Positions 1 through 11,395 of a DNA stretch of 64,000 nucleotides are shown piece after piece. The notes below the pieces were generated by a model, which saw only the letters and a list, made by a program, of their open reading frames with translations, had not been told where the DNA came from and did not search any database. The DNA comes from Pseudomonas segetis (GTDB taxonomy: Bacteria; Pseudomonadota; Gammaproteobacteria; Pseudomonadales; Pseudomonadaceae). Numbering within the stretch: position 1 is the stretch's first letter; every line of letters starts with the position of its first letter. The stretch covers positions 124,001 to 188,000 of the forward strand of contig NZ_FZOG01000002.1 in the NCBI RefSeq assembly GCF_900188155.1, written 5' to 3'. The position numbers and the translations under genes are program-made.

Positions 1-341
1 TCAACTACGTCGAATTCCCAGCCAGGGACCTGAACGCTACCAAGGCATTTTTCAGCGCAGCCTTTGGCTAGACATTTATCGATTATGGCCCCGACTATGT
101 GGCGTTTTCCGATCAGGGGCTGGACGGTGGATTCTTCGCCTCGGACCAATGCTCGACCTGCGCCAACGGCAGTGCGCTGATCGTCCTGTTCAGTGACGAC
201 CTTGAAGACACGCAGGCCAAGGTCAGCGCTGCCGGAGGCACAATAAACAAGGCGATCTACAGTTTTCCCGGCGGACGCCGTTTCCACTTTATCGAACCCA
301 GCGGCAATGAGTTCGCCGTGTGGGCGCTGCCAGCTAGCTGA
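1..341 (+). pseudogene. VOC/glyoxalase-superfamily protein, 5'-truncated by the window and interrupted by an amber stop
   Basis: Reading from base 3, the frame encodes NYVEFPARDL, then an alpha-helix-like ATKAFFSAAFG, a TAG stop at 69-71, and continues without a break as TFIDYGPDYVAF to the TGA ending at 341. This is the pattern of small VOC (glyoxalase/bleomycin-resistance fold) proteins, in which AFGW is usual, so the stop most simply reflects a TGG to TAG change. The C-terminal part keeps the usual ending (GGRRFHFIEPSGNEFAVW). The true start lies before the window. A GTG at 99 could open a remnant of 80 codons, but I see no good ribosome binding site for it. The function of the intact protein is unknown; VOC proteins are metal-dependent or ligand-binding and diverse. 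Readthrough or a sequencing error cannot be excluded. Confidence 0.72.
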
Positions 342-451
342 TCCCAGCAGCGTCAGTCAAACCCGATGGTTGCCCCGCACATAAAACATTTATACGTGTC
401 CCGCAGGCAAGCACGTTATGCTTCACGTCCACATTTACCAAGACTTGCCCT

Positions 452-457
452 TATAAT
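452..457 (+). promoter_or_regulatory. Candidate -10 element for the PhnD-type transporter operon
   Basis: A perfect TATAAT lies 39 bases before the ATG of the substrate-binding protein gene, in the 154-base gap after the VOC pseudogene. No convincing -35 box sits 16-18 bases upstream, so the promoter may need an activator. This is inferred from sequence only. Confidence 0.35.
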
Positions 458-495
458 TAGCTCGCTTTCCCCGCTATTTAACCGGAGAACCCGCC

Positions 496-1347
496 ATGTT
501 TAAACGTACCCTTGCGCTCGCCGCAGGCATTGCGCTGTCTGTTTCCGCCGTTTGCAGCCATGCAGCCGATGTCCTGCGAGTTTCTGCTATTCCTGACGAG
601 GCCCCGACGGAGCTGCTACGCAAGTTCAAGCCGCTGGGTGAATACCTTGAACAGCAACTGGGCATGAAGGTTCAGTTTGTTCCCGTTGCCGACTATGCCG
701 CAGTGGTCGAGTCACTGGCCTCTGATCGTCTCGACATGGCTTGGCTGGGTGGCTTTACCTTCGTCCAGACCCGACTGAAAACCGGTAATGCCGTGCCACT
801 GGTCCAGCGCGAGCAGGACGCCCAGTTCACCAGCAAGTTCATCAGCGCCGATCCGGACGTCAAGTCGGTCAAGGACCTCAAGGGCAAGACCTTTGCCTTC
901 GGTTCAGTGTCGTCGACATCCGGCAGCCTGATGCCACGCTATTTCATGCTCCAAGACGGCATCAAGCCTGAAGAGTTCTTCAGCCGGGTTGCCTACTCCG
1001 GTGCCCACGACGCGACCGCAGCCTGGGTCCAGGCGGGTAAGGCAGACGGCGGTGTACTCAATGCATCGGTCTGGGAAAAACTGGTTGCCAGCGGCAAGGT
1101 CGACACCAACAAAGTCAAGGTGATCGCCACCACGCCAACCTACTACGATTACAACTGGACCGTGCGCGGCACCCTTGACCCGGCGCTGCAAGCCAAGATC
1201 AAGGCGGCGTTCCTGGCGCTCGACCCGGCAGTACCGGAGCAGAAAGCCATTCTTGACCTGCAGGCGGCGAGTCGCTTTATCGAAACCAAGCCTGAAAACT
1301 ACGAAGGCATCGAGCAAGCAGCACGCGCAGCTGGCCTGTTGAAGTGA
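496..1347 (+). CDS. PhnD-type ABC transporter substrate-binding protein (putative selenate/phosphonate-class oxyanion)
   Basis: The 283-residue protein has a Sec signal peptide (basic MFKR, hydrophobic core, cleavage likely after CSHA, about residue 23) and the type II periplasmic binding fold of PhnD/PtxB-like proteins. Family hallmarks are the [15 protein letters not shown] segment (about residues 75-90) and the [15 protein letters not shown] segment (about 134-149), which carries the Ser/Thr residues that hold a tetrahedral oxyanion in PhnD relatives. Pseudomonas homologues with this [15 protein letters not shown] start are commonly annotated as putative selenate-binding; that is my recollection, and the ligand is not proven by sequence. 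The gene opens a tight four-gene importer operon and overlaps the next gene by four bases (GTGA). Confidence 0.85.
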   Translation: MFKRTLALAAGIALSVSAVCSHAADVLRVSAIPDEAPTELLRKFKPLGEYLEQQLGMKVQFVPVADYAAVVESLASDRLDMAWLGGFTFVQTRLKTGNAVPLVQREQDAQFTSKFISADPDVKSVKDLKGKTFAFGSVSSTSGSLMPRYFMLQDGIKPEEFFSRVAYSGAHDATAAWVQAGKADGGVLNASVWEKLVASGKVDTNKVKVIATTPTYYDYNWTVRGTLDPALQAKIKAAFLALDPAVPEQKAILDLQAASRFIETKPENYEGIEQAARAAGLLK

Positions 1348-2147
1348 CTGTAACGCTACAAGGCGTGGGTCTGACCCACGCCAATGGACAGGTTGCGCTC
1401 AGTGATATTGATCTGACGATCAACGCAGCTGAGCGCATCGCCATTATCGGCCCTTCAGGCGCAGGCAAAACCACGCTACTGCGCTTGCTTGCAACCAGCT
1501 TGCAGCCAAGTACCGGCTCGATCAGCCTGCTTGAACAACAGCCCTGGGCCCTCAGTGCAAGCCAGCGTCAACGCTTGCGCGCACGCATTGGCTTGATCCA
1601 CCAGGCACCGCCATTACCGCCGCGCCAGCGCGTAGTCACGGCAATTCTCGCCGGGAAACTCGGGGCGTGGTCACTGCTCAAGAGCTTGCTCAACCTGTTT
1701 TACCCAGTGGACATTACCGGCGCCCAAGCCGCGCTGGCCCGCCTGGACCTGGCAGACAAGCTGTTCGAGCGCTGCGACCAATTATCCGGTGGTCAGCTGC
1801 AACGCGCGGGTATTGCCCGCGTCTTGTATCAAGGCCCGCAATTGATTCTCGCCGATGAGCCTGTGTCCGCCATGGACCCGGTACTCGCCGGCCATACACT
1901 CAGCGTGTTGAACAACGAAGCTGCCGCCCGTGGAGTGACACTGCTGGCCAGCCTGCATGCGGTCGACCTGGCCATGGCGCATTTCCCTCGGGTGATAGGG
2001 GTACGCGCGGGACGCATTATGTTTGACCTGCCAAGCGACCAGATTAGTCCTGAGCAACTGGATACGCTCTATGCCAATGAAAAGTTGCAGCCAACGCCAG
2101 AAGTAATCACGCCGCCCCCGCTTGTGGTGCAAATTCCACGATGCTGA
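1344..2147 (+). CDS. PhnC-type ABC transporter ATP-binding protein
   Basis: The 267-residue nucleotide-binding subunit powers the importer whose binding protein is encoded just upstream. Visible motifs are Walker A GPSGAGKT (residues 36-43), the signature LSGGQ (about 150) and Walker B LILADEP followed by the D-loop SAMDP. Length and motif spacing fit the PhnC family. The start is GTG inside the GTGA overlap with the previous stop, which implies translational coupling. The C-terminus extends about 20 residues past the usual end with a proline-rich tail ([12 protein letters not shown]). The substrate class follows the binding protein (phosphonate/selenate-like oxyanions); the ATPase sequence itself does not decide it. 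Confidence 0.87.
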   Translation: MTVTLQGVGLTHANGQVALSDIDLTINAAERIAIIGPSGAGKTTLLRLLATSLQPSTGSISLLEQQPWALSASQRQRLRARIGLIHQAPPLPPRQRVVTAILAGKLGAWSLLKSLLNLFYPVDITGAQAALARLDLADKLFERCDQLSGGQLQRAGIARVLYQGPQLILADEPVSAMDPVLAGHTLSVLNNEAAARGVTLLASLHAVDLAMAHFPRVIGVRAGRIMFDLPSDQISPEQLDTLYANEKLQPTPEVITPPPLVVQIPRC

Positions 2148-2968
2148 AACCTGCTCTACGCGACCCGGCTGCACTGCCACGCCTGGCACTGGCCCTGCTC
2201 GCCATCATCATCCTGTGGCCCGGGATAAAGCTGAGCGAGCTTGACCTTGGAGTCTTGTTCGACGCTGAAAACAGCAAGACCATGGGCAGTTTTCTCAGTG
2301 GCTTCTGGCCGCCCGCCCATGACTCCGAGTTTCTGCACATACTGCTGCGCGCCACCCTTGAAACACTGGCAATCGCCACTGCAGGCATGGCGCTGGCACT
2401 GCTGCTGGCGATTCCTTGCGGGCTGCTGGCCAGCCGCGCATTGTCACTTTCGGCAGCGCATCGCAATGGCCGCCTTGCCTGGTGGTCACTGGCCCTGCGC
2501 TGGCCAGTACGCGGGCTGTTGATTGTACTGCGCAGCGTGCCTGAAGTCGTCTGGGCGCTATTATTCGTGCGCGCCGTGGGCCTGGGGCCAACGGCTGGCG
2601 TGCTGGCCATCGCCATTACCTACAGCGGCATGCTGGGTAAGGTCTACGCCGAAATTTTCGAGTCGGTTGACCCTCGCCCCGCTCGCGCGCTGCTGGTAGC
2701 GGGCAGTCCACGACTGATGGCATTCGCTTATGGCGTGCTGCCCAATGCCTCGGCCGAAATGCTGTCCTATACGGTGTACCGCTGGGAGTGTGCGGTGCGG
2801 GCATCGGTGGTCATGGGTTTTGTCGGTGCAGGCGGACTCGGCCAGCAAATCGATTTGTCATTGCGCATGTTCGCTGGCGGTGAAGTCGCCAGCATGCTCC
2901 TGACCTTCCTGCTGTTGGTGCTGCTCGCTGACCAACTGAGCAGATTGCTGAGGGCGAGACTGCAATGA
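2141..2968 (+). CDS. PhnE-type ABC transporter permease, first copy
   Basis: The 275-residue inner-membrane permease has several hydrophobic spans and the binding-protein-dependent transport EAA-like loop ([20 protein letters not shown], about residues 184-203), the contact site for the ATPase. The C-terminal motif [17 protein letters not shown] is characteristic of PhnE-family permeases. The gene overlaps the ATPase gene by seven bases and its twin by four (ATGA). With the second permease it probably forms a heterodimeric channel, as in phosphonate importers that carry two phnE genes. Confidence 0.87.
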   Translation: MLKPALRDPAALPRLALALLAIIILWPGIKLSELDLGVLFDAENSKTMGSFLSGFWPPAHDSEFLHILLRATLETLAIATAGMALALLLAIPCGLLASRALSLSAAHRNGRLAWWSLALRWPVRGLLIVLRSVPEVVWALLFVRAVGLGPTAGVLAIAITYSGMLGKVYAEIFESVDPRPARALLVAGSPRLMAFAYGVLPNASAEMLSYTVYRWECAVRASVVMGFVGAGGLGQQIDLSLRMFAGGEVASMLLTFLLLVLLADQLSRLLRARLQ

Positions 2969-3732
2969 AGTATCTGCTCAACTACAGCCTGGTGGCATTG
3001 CTGCTGGCTTCGGTATTCGCATCCTTCAGCTACCTGAATATCGACCTGACGACCCTGTTTGCCGGTGATGGCTTGAGCCAGATGGGCAGCTACGCCAGTG
3101 GCTTTTTCAGCCCTGACTTTAACGCCTCGCACTTACGCGCTATTGGTAAAGGTGCACTGGAAACCCTGGCCATGTCGTCCATTGGCACCCTGCTGGCCGC
3201 GCTGCTCGGCATGCTGCTGGCACTTCCGGCCGCCGGACGGTTTGGCCTGTTTGCCATGAGCCTCAGCCGCCTGCTGCTCAATGCGTTACGTGCGATTCCT
3301 GAACTGGTCTGGGCAGCGCTGGTCGTGCTGGCTGCCGGACTGGGGCCCAATGCCGGCACGCTGGCCCTTGCACTGCATACTGCAGGCGTGCTCGGCCGGC
3401 TGTTTGCCGAAGCCTTGGAAAACGTCAGTGACGAACCCGCACAGGCAATTCGCCTAGCCGGTGGTGGACGCGCTGTCGCCTTTTGCTACGGCACGCTGCC
3501 GGAAGTTTGGCCACAACTGATCGCCTACACACTGTACCGCTGGGAAAACAATATTCGCATGGCCAGCGTGCTGGGTTTTGTTGGCGCAGGGGGCCTGGGA
3601 CAAATGCTCTACTTCCACCTCAGCCTGTTCCAGGAAGCACAGGCTGCATCGGTAATCCTGGCGATGCTGGTGCTGGTGCTGGCGGTCGATGCATTAAGCG
3701 CCTGGGCACGCCAACGCTGGGTCAGCCAGTAA
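2965..3732 (+). CDS. PhnE-type ABC transporter permease, second copy
   Basis: The 255-residue permease is a diverged paralogue of the preceding gene. Both share the LETLA...LLA...IPELVWA region, the cytoplasmic coupling loop and the C-terminal [12 protein letters not shown] motif. It has about six hydrophobic segments. The start ATG overlaps the previous stop (ATGA), so the four genes from 496 to 3732 read as one transcript: binding protein, ATPase, permease, permease. The operon ends here, 20 bases from the convergent minus-strand gene; no clear hairpin terminator is visible in that gap. Confidence 0.86.
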   Translation: MKYLLNYSLVALLLASVFASFSYLNIDLTTLFAGDGLSQMGSYASGFFSPDFNASHLRAIGKGALETLAMSSIGTLLAALLGMLLALPAAGRFGLFAMSLSRLLLNALRAIPELVWAALVVLAAGLGPNAGTLALALHTAGVLGRLFAEALENVSDEPAQAIRLAGGGRAVAFCYGTLPEVWPQLIAYTLYRWENNIRMASVLGFVGAGGLGQMLYFHLSLFQEAQAASVILAMLVLVLAVDALSAWARQRWVSQ

Positions 3733-3752
3733 CCCAGCGCCAACGCATGTGC

Positions 3753-4493
3753 TTACAGGCCGTCTTTGGCCAAGTGCTGCAGATCAACCGCTTCGCCGCT
3801 GCGTAGCTGCAGCTTTTCGCGGATATCGGCAAACATCAAGTCGTACTCCTTGTGACGACGCATGATGATGCCGTTGTTCACCGGAATGCCATGCTTGGCC
3901 ACGACGCGGGTTGCCACACTGCTGAAGTTATAGGCGGTGTCGCGGTGTAGTTCGAACTTCTCCTCGAAGTCCTTGCCATTGCAGTTACCGACAAGGCGCA
4001 CCGAAAGCATCGGTCCTTCAACCGGGTCCTGGCGAACGTCGTAGTACATGTCCAGTGAATAAACCGGGCAACCATTGCTGGCGACCTTGTTGGCCCGGTG
4101 CAGGTGACCCTCGGTATATTTGGAAACCGGTGGCACCGCTTCCTCGATTACCTCGGGCTCGAGCACCTCAACAGGCACGCCGAGCTTGGCCTTGATGTCG
4201 GCATACATCCGGTCGTAATCTTTGTGGTTGCGTGCAATCAGGCCATCGCTGCCAGGCACCCCGTATTTTTTACCAATGCGGCCAATCACGCTGGCGAAAT
4301 TGAATGCCTCTTCGCGCGACAGCTCAAAGGACTCTTCGAACATAGAGCCGTTAACGTTACCGGCCATGCGCATGCACAGTATCGGCTTGAAGTTCTCATC
4401 ACGGTGCACGTCGTAATAAATATCGACACTGAATTCAGGTATATCACTCGAAGCGCGTTGCTTGGTGCGATGTACGTGTCCTGGCTCAAACAT
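3753..4493 (-). CDS. Tandem-duplicated DUF5064-like protein of unknown function
   Basis: The 246-residue soluble protein consists of two homologous halves, residues 5-105 and 129-230, joined by an acidic, proline-containing linker (106-128). Each half starts G-H-(V/L)-H-R and has an S-(V/L)-D-(I/M)-YYDV strand, then (G)N-x-NG-x-x-FEE-x-FEL, a helix with FNF(A/S)SV, K-(Y/H)-G-(V/I)-P, and the H-K-(D/E)-YD-x-M-(Y/F)-ADI-(K/R)-x-KL ending. I recognise the single-domain version as a small Pseudomonas family named DUF5064 from memory; the domain's biochemical role is unknown to me. There is no signal peptide or membrane span. The start follows a TGGAG Shine-Dalgarno sequence. The two-domain architecture is the unusual point. 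Confidence 0.7.
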   Translation of the reverse strand: MFEPGHVHRTKQRASSDIPEFSVDIYYDVHRDENFKPILCMRMAGNVNGSMFEESFELSREEAFNFASVIGRIGKKYGVPGSDGLIARNHKDYDRMYADIKAKLGVPVEVLEPEVIEEAVPPVSKYTEGHLHRANKVASNGCPVYSLDMYYDVRQDPVEGPMLSVRLVGNCNGKDFEEKFELHRDTAYNFSSVATRVVAKHGIPVNNGIIMRRHKEYDLMFADIREKLQLRSGEAVDLQHLAKDGL

Positions 4494-4560
4494 TGTGCTA
4501 CTCCATGTAAAAATTAATCACGCATCTAAATGGGTACGACCACTGAGACGATCTGAGCGT

Positions 4561-4878
4561 TCAGCGCTTATTTGGTGCATCCATGCGCTCTTGCACTAGC
4601 ACCCAGGGTGCCACGACCACGGCCCACAACTGCGGATCACGGCTCAGCACGCCTTGAGCTTGCTGGTCGGTCATTTTAGTGACAAGCCCGCTCGACAACC
4701 AGCCCGAGACTTTGTCGGTGTCGTTCTCGGCCACGGCCTGGGCGACCTCAATTAAATCCTGTGTCGGCTCAATCCACAACAACGCGCCCCTGGCAAAATA
4801 GGGTTGCAACTCTTGCCAGGTAATGGCGGCTGTTTGCCCAAGGAGTTTGGCATAAAGGGTGCTTGGTTGCTCTGTCAT
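4561..4878 (-). CDS. DUF2288-family small protein
   Basis: The 105-residue soluble protein has the recognisable DUF2288 pattern: LYAKLLGQTA.ITW.EL..YFARG.LLW(I/V).P..DL..VA.A.A.DD....WL..G...K.....A, here spanning residues 8-75. Members are short conserved proteobacterial proteins without an assigned function. It lies 67 bases upstream of the DUF5064-like gene on the same strand, so the two could share a transcript, but nothing in sequence links their roles. No signal peptide or catalytic motif is visible. Confidence 0.72.
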   Translation of the reverse strand: MTEQPSTLYAKLLGQTAAITWQELQPYFARGALLWIEPTQDLIEVAQAVAENDTDKVSGWLSSGLVTKMTDQQAQGVLSRDPQLWAVVVAPWVLVQERMDAPNKR

Positions 4879-5069
4879 GGTTGTGCCTATTTTTTAGCCG
4901 ATTTTTGATTGCCATCATGATAACGTCGGCATGCTGGCAGGCAAGTTCGCCTGACGTCATAAAATGAACCCAAGGCACGCCGTTTTTCTATACATTTCTT
5001 ATATTTAAGCGACACCTTCGGTTATTGTCCCCTGCTTCCGGCTTTTCAAGGCGCAAATCCGCGCTCTAC

Positions 5070-5085
5070 ACTGTACCGGTACAGT
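5070..5085. promoter_or_regulatory. Perfect 16-base palindrome upstream of braC
   Basis: ACTGTACCGGTACAGT is fully self-complementary with no spacer and ends 88 bases before the braC start, in a 295-base intergenic region. The half-site spacing (CTGT-N6-ACAG) differs from the LexA box (CTGT-N8-ACAG). It looks like an operator for a dimeric regulator. Which regulator binds is unknown. Confidence 0.45.
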
Positions 5086-5141
5086 TGCTAGGGGTATGGC
5101 CGAGGAATAGAACTCGGTTCTGCAGCTTTGGCCGCAAGAAC

Positions 5142-5149
5142 TACAACAA
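5142..5149 (+). promoter_or_regulatory. Candidate Hfq/Crc catabolite-activity motif in the braC leader
   Basis: TACAACAA, one mismatch from the AANAANAA consensus bound by Hfq with Crc in pseudomonads, sits 25 bases before the braC ATG in a run rich in A and C, just ahead of the GAGTGGAG Shine-Dalgarno. Amino acid transporters are known catabolite-repression targets, so control is plausible but unproven. Confidence 0.35.
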
Positions 5150-5173
5150 CTAAAAACACAAGAGTGGAGCATT

Positions 5174-6295
5174 ATGAAAAAGGCAACTAAGCAGATGTCC
5201 AAACTGTTAGCCGCCATGGCAATGGCCGGCGTTGCAAGCTACTCGATGGCTGCAGACACAATCAAAATCGGTTTGGCGGGTCCGGTTACTGGTGCTGTTG
5301 CCCAGTACGGTGAAATGCAGTTCATCGGCGCTAAAATGGCCATTGAGCAGATCAACAAGGCGGGTGGTGTAAACGGTGAAATGCTCGAAGGCGTAGTTTA
5401 TGACGACGCTTGCGATCCAAAACAAGCCGTGGCCGTAGCCAACAAAATCGTTAACGATGAAGTTAAGTTTGTTGTCGGTCACCTGTGCTCCAGCTCCACT
5501 CAGCCTGCTTCGGACATCTACGAAGACGAAGGCATCTTGATGATTACCGCGGCCTCGACCAGCCCTGAAATTACCGCTCGCGGCTATCAGCTGATCTTCC
5601 GCACCATCGGTCTGGACAGCCTGCAAGGCCCAACTGCGGGTAACTTCATCGCTGACCATATCAAGCCGAAGAACGTTGCCGTTATCCACGACAAGCAGCA
5701 GTACGGCGAAGGCATTGCCACTGCCGTGAAGCAGACGCTTGAAGCCAAAGGCGTCAAGGTCAGCATCTTCGAAGGCATCAACGCTGGCGACAAAGACTTC
5801 TCGTCGATGATCTCCAAGCTCAAGCAAGCCGGTGTCGACTTTGTTTACTACGGTGGCTACCACCCAGAACTGGGTCTGCTGCTGCGTCAATCGGCTGAGA
5901 AGGGCCTGAAAGTCAAGTTCATGGGCCCAGAAGGCGTGGGTAACAAAGAGATTTCGGCAATCGCCGGTCCTGCTTCCGAAGGCCTGCTGGTTACCCTGCC
6001 GAAGTCGTTCGACCAGGACCCAGCCAACAAGGCACTGGTTGAAGCCTTCAAAGCCAAGAACGAAGATCCAAGCGGCCCATTCGTATTCCCTGCTTACGCA
6101 GCGGTACAAGTGATCGCTGGTGGTATCGAGAAAGCCGGCAGCACTGACACCGACAAAGTGGCAGCTGCCCTGCGCGCCAACACCTTCAAGACGCCAACCG
6201 GCGACCTTTCCTTCGACGAGAAGGGCGATCTGAAGGACTTCAGCTTCGTGGTTTACGAATGGCACCAGGACGGTACAAAAACCGAAGCTAAATAA
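5174..6295 (+). CDS. braC: Branched-chain amino acid ABC transporter, periplasmic binding protein BraC
   Basis: This 373-residue protein is the periplasmic receptor of the LIV-I type high-affinity leucine, isoleucine and valine (and alanine/threonine) importer. It has a signal peptide ending SYSMA (cleavage about residue 26) and the mature start ADTIKIGLAGPVTGAVAQYG typical of LivJ/LivK/BraC. Two conserved cysteines (DDACDPKQA and GHLCSSST) form the family's disulphide and ligand lobe, and YGGYHPE.G..LR belongs to the second lobe. The length equals that of P. aeruginosa BraC. The gene has a long leader with a palindrome and an A-rich Hfq-like site, and is separated from braD by a hairpin, which suggests more binding protein than membrane complex is made. 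Confidence 0.95.
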   Translation: MKKATKQMSKLLAAMAMAGVASYSMAADTIKIGLAGPVTGAVAQYGEMQFIGAKMAIEQINKAGGVNGEMLEGVVYDDACDPKQAVAVANKIVNDEVKFVVGHLCSSSTQPASDIYEDEGILMITAASTSPEITARGYQLIFRTIGLDSLQGPTAGNFIADHIKPKNVAVIHDKQQYGEGIATAVKQTLEAKGVKVSIFEGINAGDKDFSSMISKLKQAGVDFVYYGGYHPELGLLLRQSAEKGLKVKFMGPEGVGNKEISAIAGPASEGLLVTLPKSFDQDPANKALVEAFKAKNEDPSGPFVFPAYAAVQVIAGGIEKAGSTDTDKVAAALRANTFKTPTGDLSFDEKGDLKDFSFVVYEWHQDGTKTEAK

Positions 6296-6313
6296 GCCTC
6301 ACTGTCCGAACCC

Positions 6314-6344
6314 AAAGCCCACTGCAGCCGCAGTGGGCTTTGTT
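6314..6344 (+). terminator. Hairpin between braC and braD
   Basis: A 12-base-pair stem (AAAGCCCACTGC / GCAGTGGGCTTT) with an AGCC loop is followed by TGTTTA. It lies 18 bases after the braC stop, while braD starts 70 bases later on the same strand. It probably acts as a partial terminator or 3'-stabiliser that sets the braC to braDEFG ratio. Confidence 0.75.
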
Positions 6345-6413
6345 TATCAGAAGAATCCCGGTCTTGCGCGGCGCCACAAGCGATGCATTACGCAACGACC
6401 CAGGAGCTAGGCA

Positions 6414-9365
<2,952 letters not shown>

Positions 9366-9366
<1 letters not shown>

Positions 9367-10067
9367 TGCTCTATTTTGAAAACGTTTCGACCTTCTACGG
9401 CAAGATCCAGGCCCTGCACGGCGTTAACGTTGAAGTCCGCCAGGGTGAGATCGTAACCCTGATCGGCGCCAACGGCGCAGGTAAATCGACCCTGTTGATG
9501 ACCCTTTGCGGCAACCCGCAAGCCACCAGCGGCAGCATTCGTTACCAGGGTGAAGAACTGGTCGGCATGCAGACGCCGGATATCATGCGCAAAAGCATTG
9601 CCGTGGTTCCTGAAGGCCGTCGGGTGTTTGCGCGGCTCACGGTCGAAGAAAACCTGGCCATGGGCGGATTCTTTACCGAGAAAGCTGATTTCCAGGAGCA
9701 AATGGACAAGGTGTTGCACCTGTTCCCGCGCCTGAAAGAACGCTTTGAGCAGCGAGCCGGCACCATGTCCGGTGGCGAACAGCAGATGCTTGCCATTGGC
9801 CGTGCGCTGATGAGCAAGCCCAAGCTGCTGCTGCTTGATGAGCCTTCACTGGGTTTGGCGCCCATCATCATTCAGCAGATTTTCGATATCATCGAACAAC
9901 TGCGCGAAGATGGTGTGACAGTGTTCCTGGTTGAGCAGAATGCCAACCAGGCATTGAAACTGGCGGATCGTGGTTACGTACTGGAAAACGGTCGTATCGT
10001 CATGCAGGGCAGCGGTGAAGAGCTGCTCAACGATCCAAAGGTACGCGACGCCTATCTCGGTGGTTAA
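9366..10067 (+). CDS. braG: Branched-chain amino acid ABC transporter ATP-binding protein BraG (LivF)
   Basis: This 233-residue LivF-type ATPase pairs with BraF. Walker A GANGAGKST lies at about residues 36-44, the IAVVPEGRRVFARLTVEENL stretch is diagnostic for LivF, the signature is MSGGEQQMLAIGRAL and Walker B is LLLLDEPSLGLAP. The start shares a base with the braF stop (TGATG). It is the last gene of the bra operon and is followed 20 bases later by a strong bidirectional terminator. Confidence 0.95.
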
Positions 10068-10084
10068 CCGGGTTCATTGCAACT

Positions 10085-10115
10085 AAAAATGCCGCTGATT
10101 TCAGCGGCATTTTTT
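10085..10115. terminator. Bidirectional Rho-independent terminator between braG and gltS
   Basis: The stem ATGCCGCTGA / TCAGCGGCAT (10 base pairs, TT loop, 10089-10110) is flanked by five A on the left and six T on the right, so it can stop both the bra operon and the convergent gltS transcript. Confidence 0.9.
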
Positions 10116-10157
10116 ATGGGTTCGACTTATATGAAGTGACTATTGCCGAGCCACCGG

Positions 10158-11372
10158 TCAGACGCCCGCGAAAGCGTTGAGGAACCAGGTAATCAAGGGG
10201 ATCGCAACAATATCGATCAGCACCGCGCCGCACAGCGGCACAATGATAAAGGCCTTGTAGGAAAACACTTTGTAGTGCTCACACACCGCGCCCATGTTCG
10301 CCACCGCGTTTGGCGTAGCCCCAAGACCATGCCCCATAAAGCCAGCACAGAGTACCGCCGCGTCATAGTTGGCGCCCAGCAGGCGAAACAGCACAAATAC
10401 CGTCAGCAAGATCATTACCAGGATCTGCACGACCAGGATGCCCAGCAGCGGCAGGCCGAGTTGCTCCAGTTCCCAGAACTTCAGGCTCATCATCGCCATG
10501 GTCAGGAAAATACCCAGGCACACATCGCCGATGGTGCTGATGGCCGAGTCAGGAATCTCGATGATCCGTGCGCGATCATTCAGATTGCGCAACAGCACCG
10601 CGACAAACATGGCGCCAACGTAGCTCGGCAGAACAATGCCGAGATGATCATTCAAGGCGTTGCCGAGCCAGAAACCCAGCACCATGATCACCAGAATGCA
10701 GGCCAGCAACCTTAATAGCGTCGGGGCATCCAGGGCCTGAGCCGGTGCCTGCTCGCCAGGACTCAACGCAGCCAGTGAACTGACCTGCTCGGTCACCACG
10801 GCCAGTTTCCTGCGCTCGATCAACCAGCGCGCGATGGGTGTGCCAAGCAAGCCGCCGGCCACCATGCCAAATGTTGCGGCAGCCAGTGCGGCGGTGGTTG
10901 CACCCTGAGCGCCAAGGCTTTCCGCCACGGGACCAAATGCCGCGGCGGCACCGAAACCACCCTCGAGCGAGACAGCTCCAGCCATCAAGCCCAGCAGCGG
11001 GTCTATGCCCAACAAGCTGGCCACTCCCACGCCCAAGGCATTTTGCAGCAGTGCCAGGAACCAGCAGGCGCCCAGGTAGACGAACAGGACCTTGCCGCCC
11101 TTGCGCAATAACCCAAGGCTGCCACCCAGCCCCACCGTAGTGAAGAACGCCACCATCAGGGGCGTTTGCAACGCCGTATCGAACTTCAGGCTCAACAACT
11201 CCTGGTTACGTAGCAACCACACCAGCAAGGCAAAGCCAAAGCCTCCGATTACCGGTGCGGGCACGCAGAGTTGAGTGAGCCAGTAGCTGCGCTTTTTAAG
11301 GAAGGCCCCCGCCCCGAGCAACAGTAGCGCCAGGGCGGTGGTGGTCAATGCATCCAGTTCCAGGGTCAACAT
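10158..11372 (-). CDS. gltS: Sodium/glutamate symporter GltS
   Basis: The 404-residue membrane protein belongs to the GltS (ESS) family, which imports L-glutamate with sodium; E. coli GltS has 401 residues. Typical segments are PAPVIGGFGFALLVW near the N-terminus, the re-entrant loop GLMAGAVSLEGGFGAAAAFGP (about residues 131-151) and its symmetry mate in the C-terminal half, CAGFMGHGLGATPNAVANM. The gene follows hutG by 60 bases on the same strand; the gap holds a CTGATCA-N5-TGATCAG palindrome and an Hfq/Crc-like AATAACAA just before the ATG. Since hutG releases glutamate from formimidoylglutamate, the pairing points to glutamate acquisition. Confidence 0.93.
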   Translation of the reverse strand: MLTLELDALTTTALALLLLGAGAFLKKRSYWLTQLCVPAPVIGGFGFALLVWLLRNQELLSLKFDTALQTPLMVAFFTTVGLGGSLGLLRKGGKVLFVYLGACWFLALLQNALGVGVASLLGIDPLLGLMAGAVSLEGGFGAAAAFGPVAESLGAQGATTAALAAATFGMVAGGLLGTPIARWLIERRKLAVVTEQVSSLAALSPGEQAPAQALDAPTLLRLLACILVIMVLGFWLGNALNDHLGIVLPSYVGAMFVAVLLRNLNDRARIIEIPDSAISTIGDVCLGIFLTMAMMSLKFWELEQLGLPLLGILVVQILVMILLTVFVLFRLLGANYDAAVLCAGFMGHGLGATPNAVANMGAVCEHYKVFSYKAFIIVPLCGAVLIDIVAIPLITWFLNAFAGV

Positions 11373-11386
11373 GGCAGATTTCTCTA

Positions 11387-11394
11387 TTGTTATT
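11387..11394 (-). promoter_or_regulatory. Perfect Hfq/Crc-type motif (AATAACAA) before gltS
   Basis: Read on the minus strand, AATAACAA matches AANAANAA at all fixed positions and ends 14 bases before the gltS start, inside the ribosome-binding region. The leader resembles that of erdR (25473-25495): both contain ATAACAATA and end in ATCTGCCATG. Confidence 0.5.
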
Positions 11395-11395
11395 G

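Noticed and set aside
5071..5084. LexA box upstream of braC
   Set aside because: CTGT and ACAG are separated by six bases, not eight, so the palindrome does not fit LexA.
5207..6265. Long antisense open frame (352 codons) opposite braC
   Set aside because: Its composition (Val/Phe/Asp/Gly biased, no recognisable domain) is that of the complement of a GC-rich gene; braC on the other strand is unambiguous.
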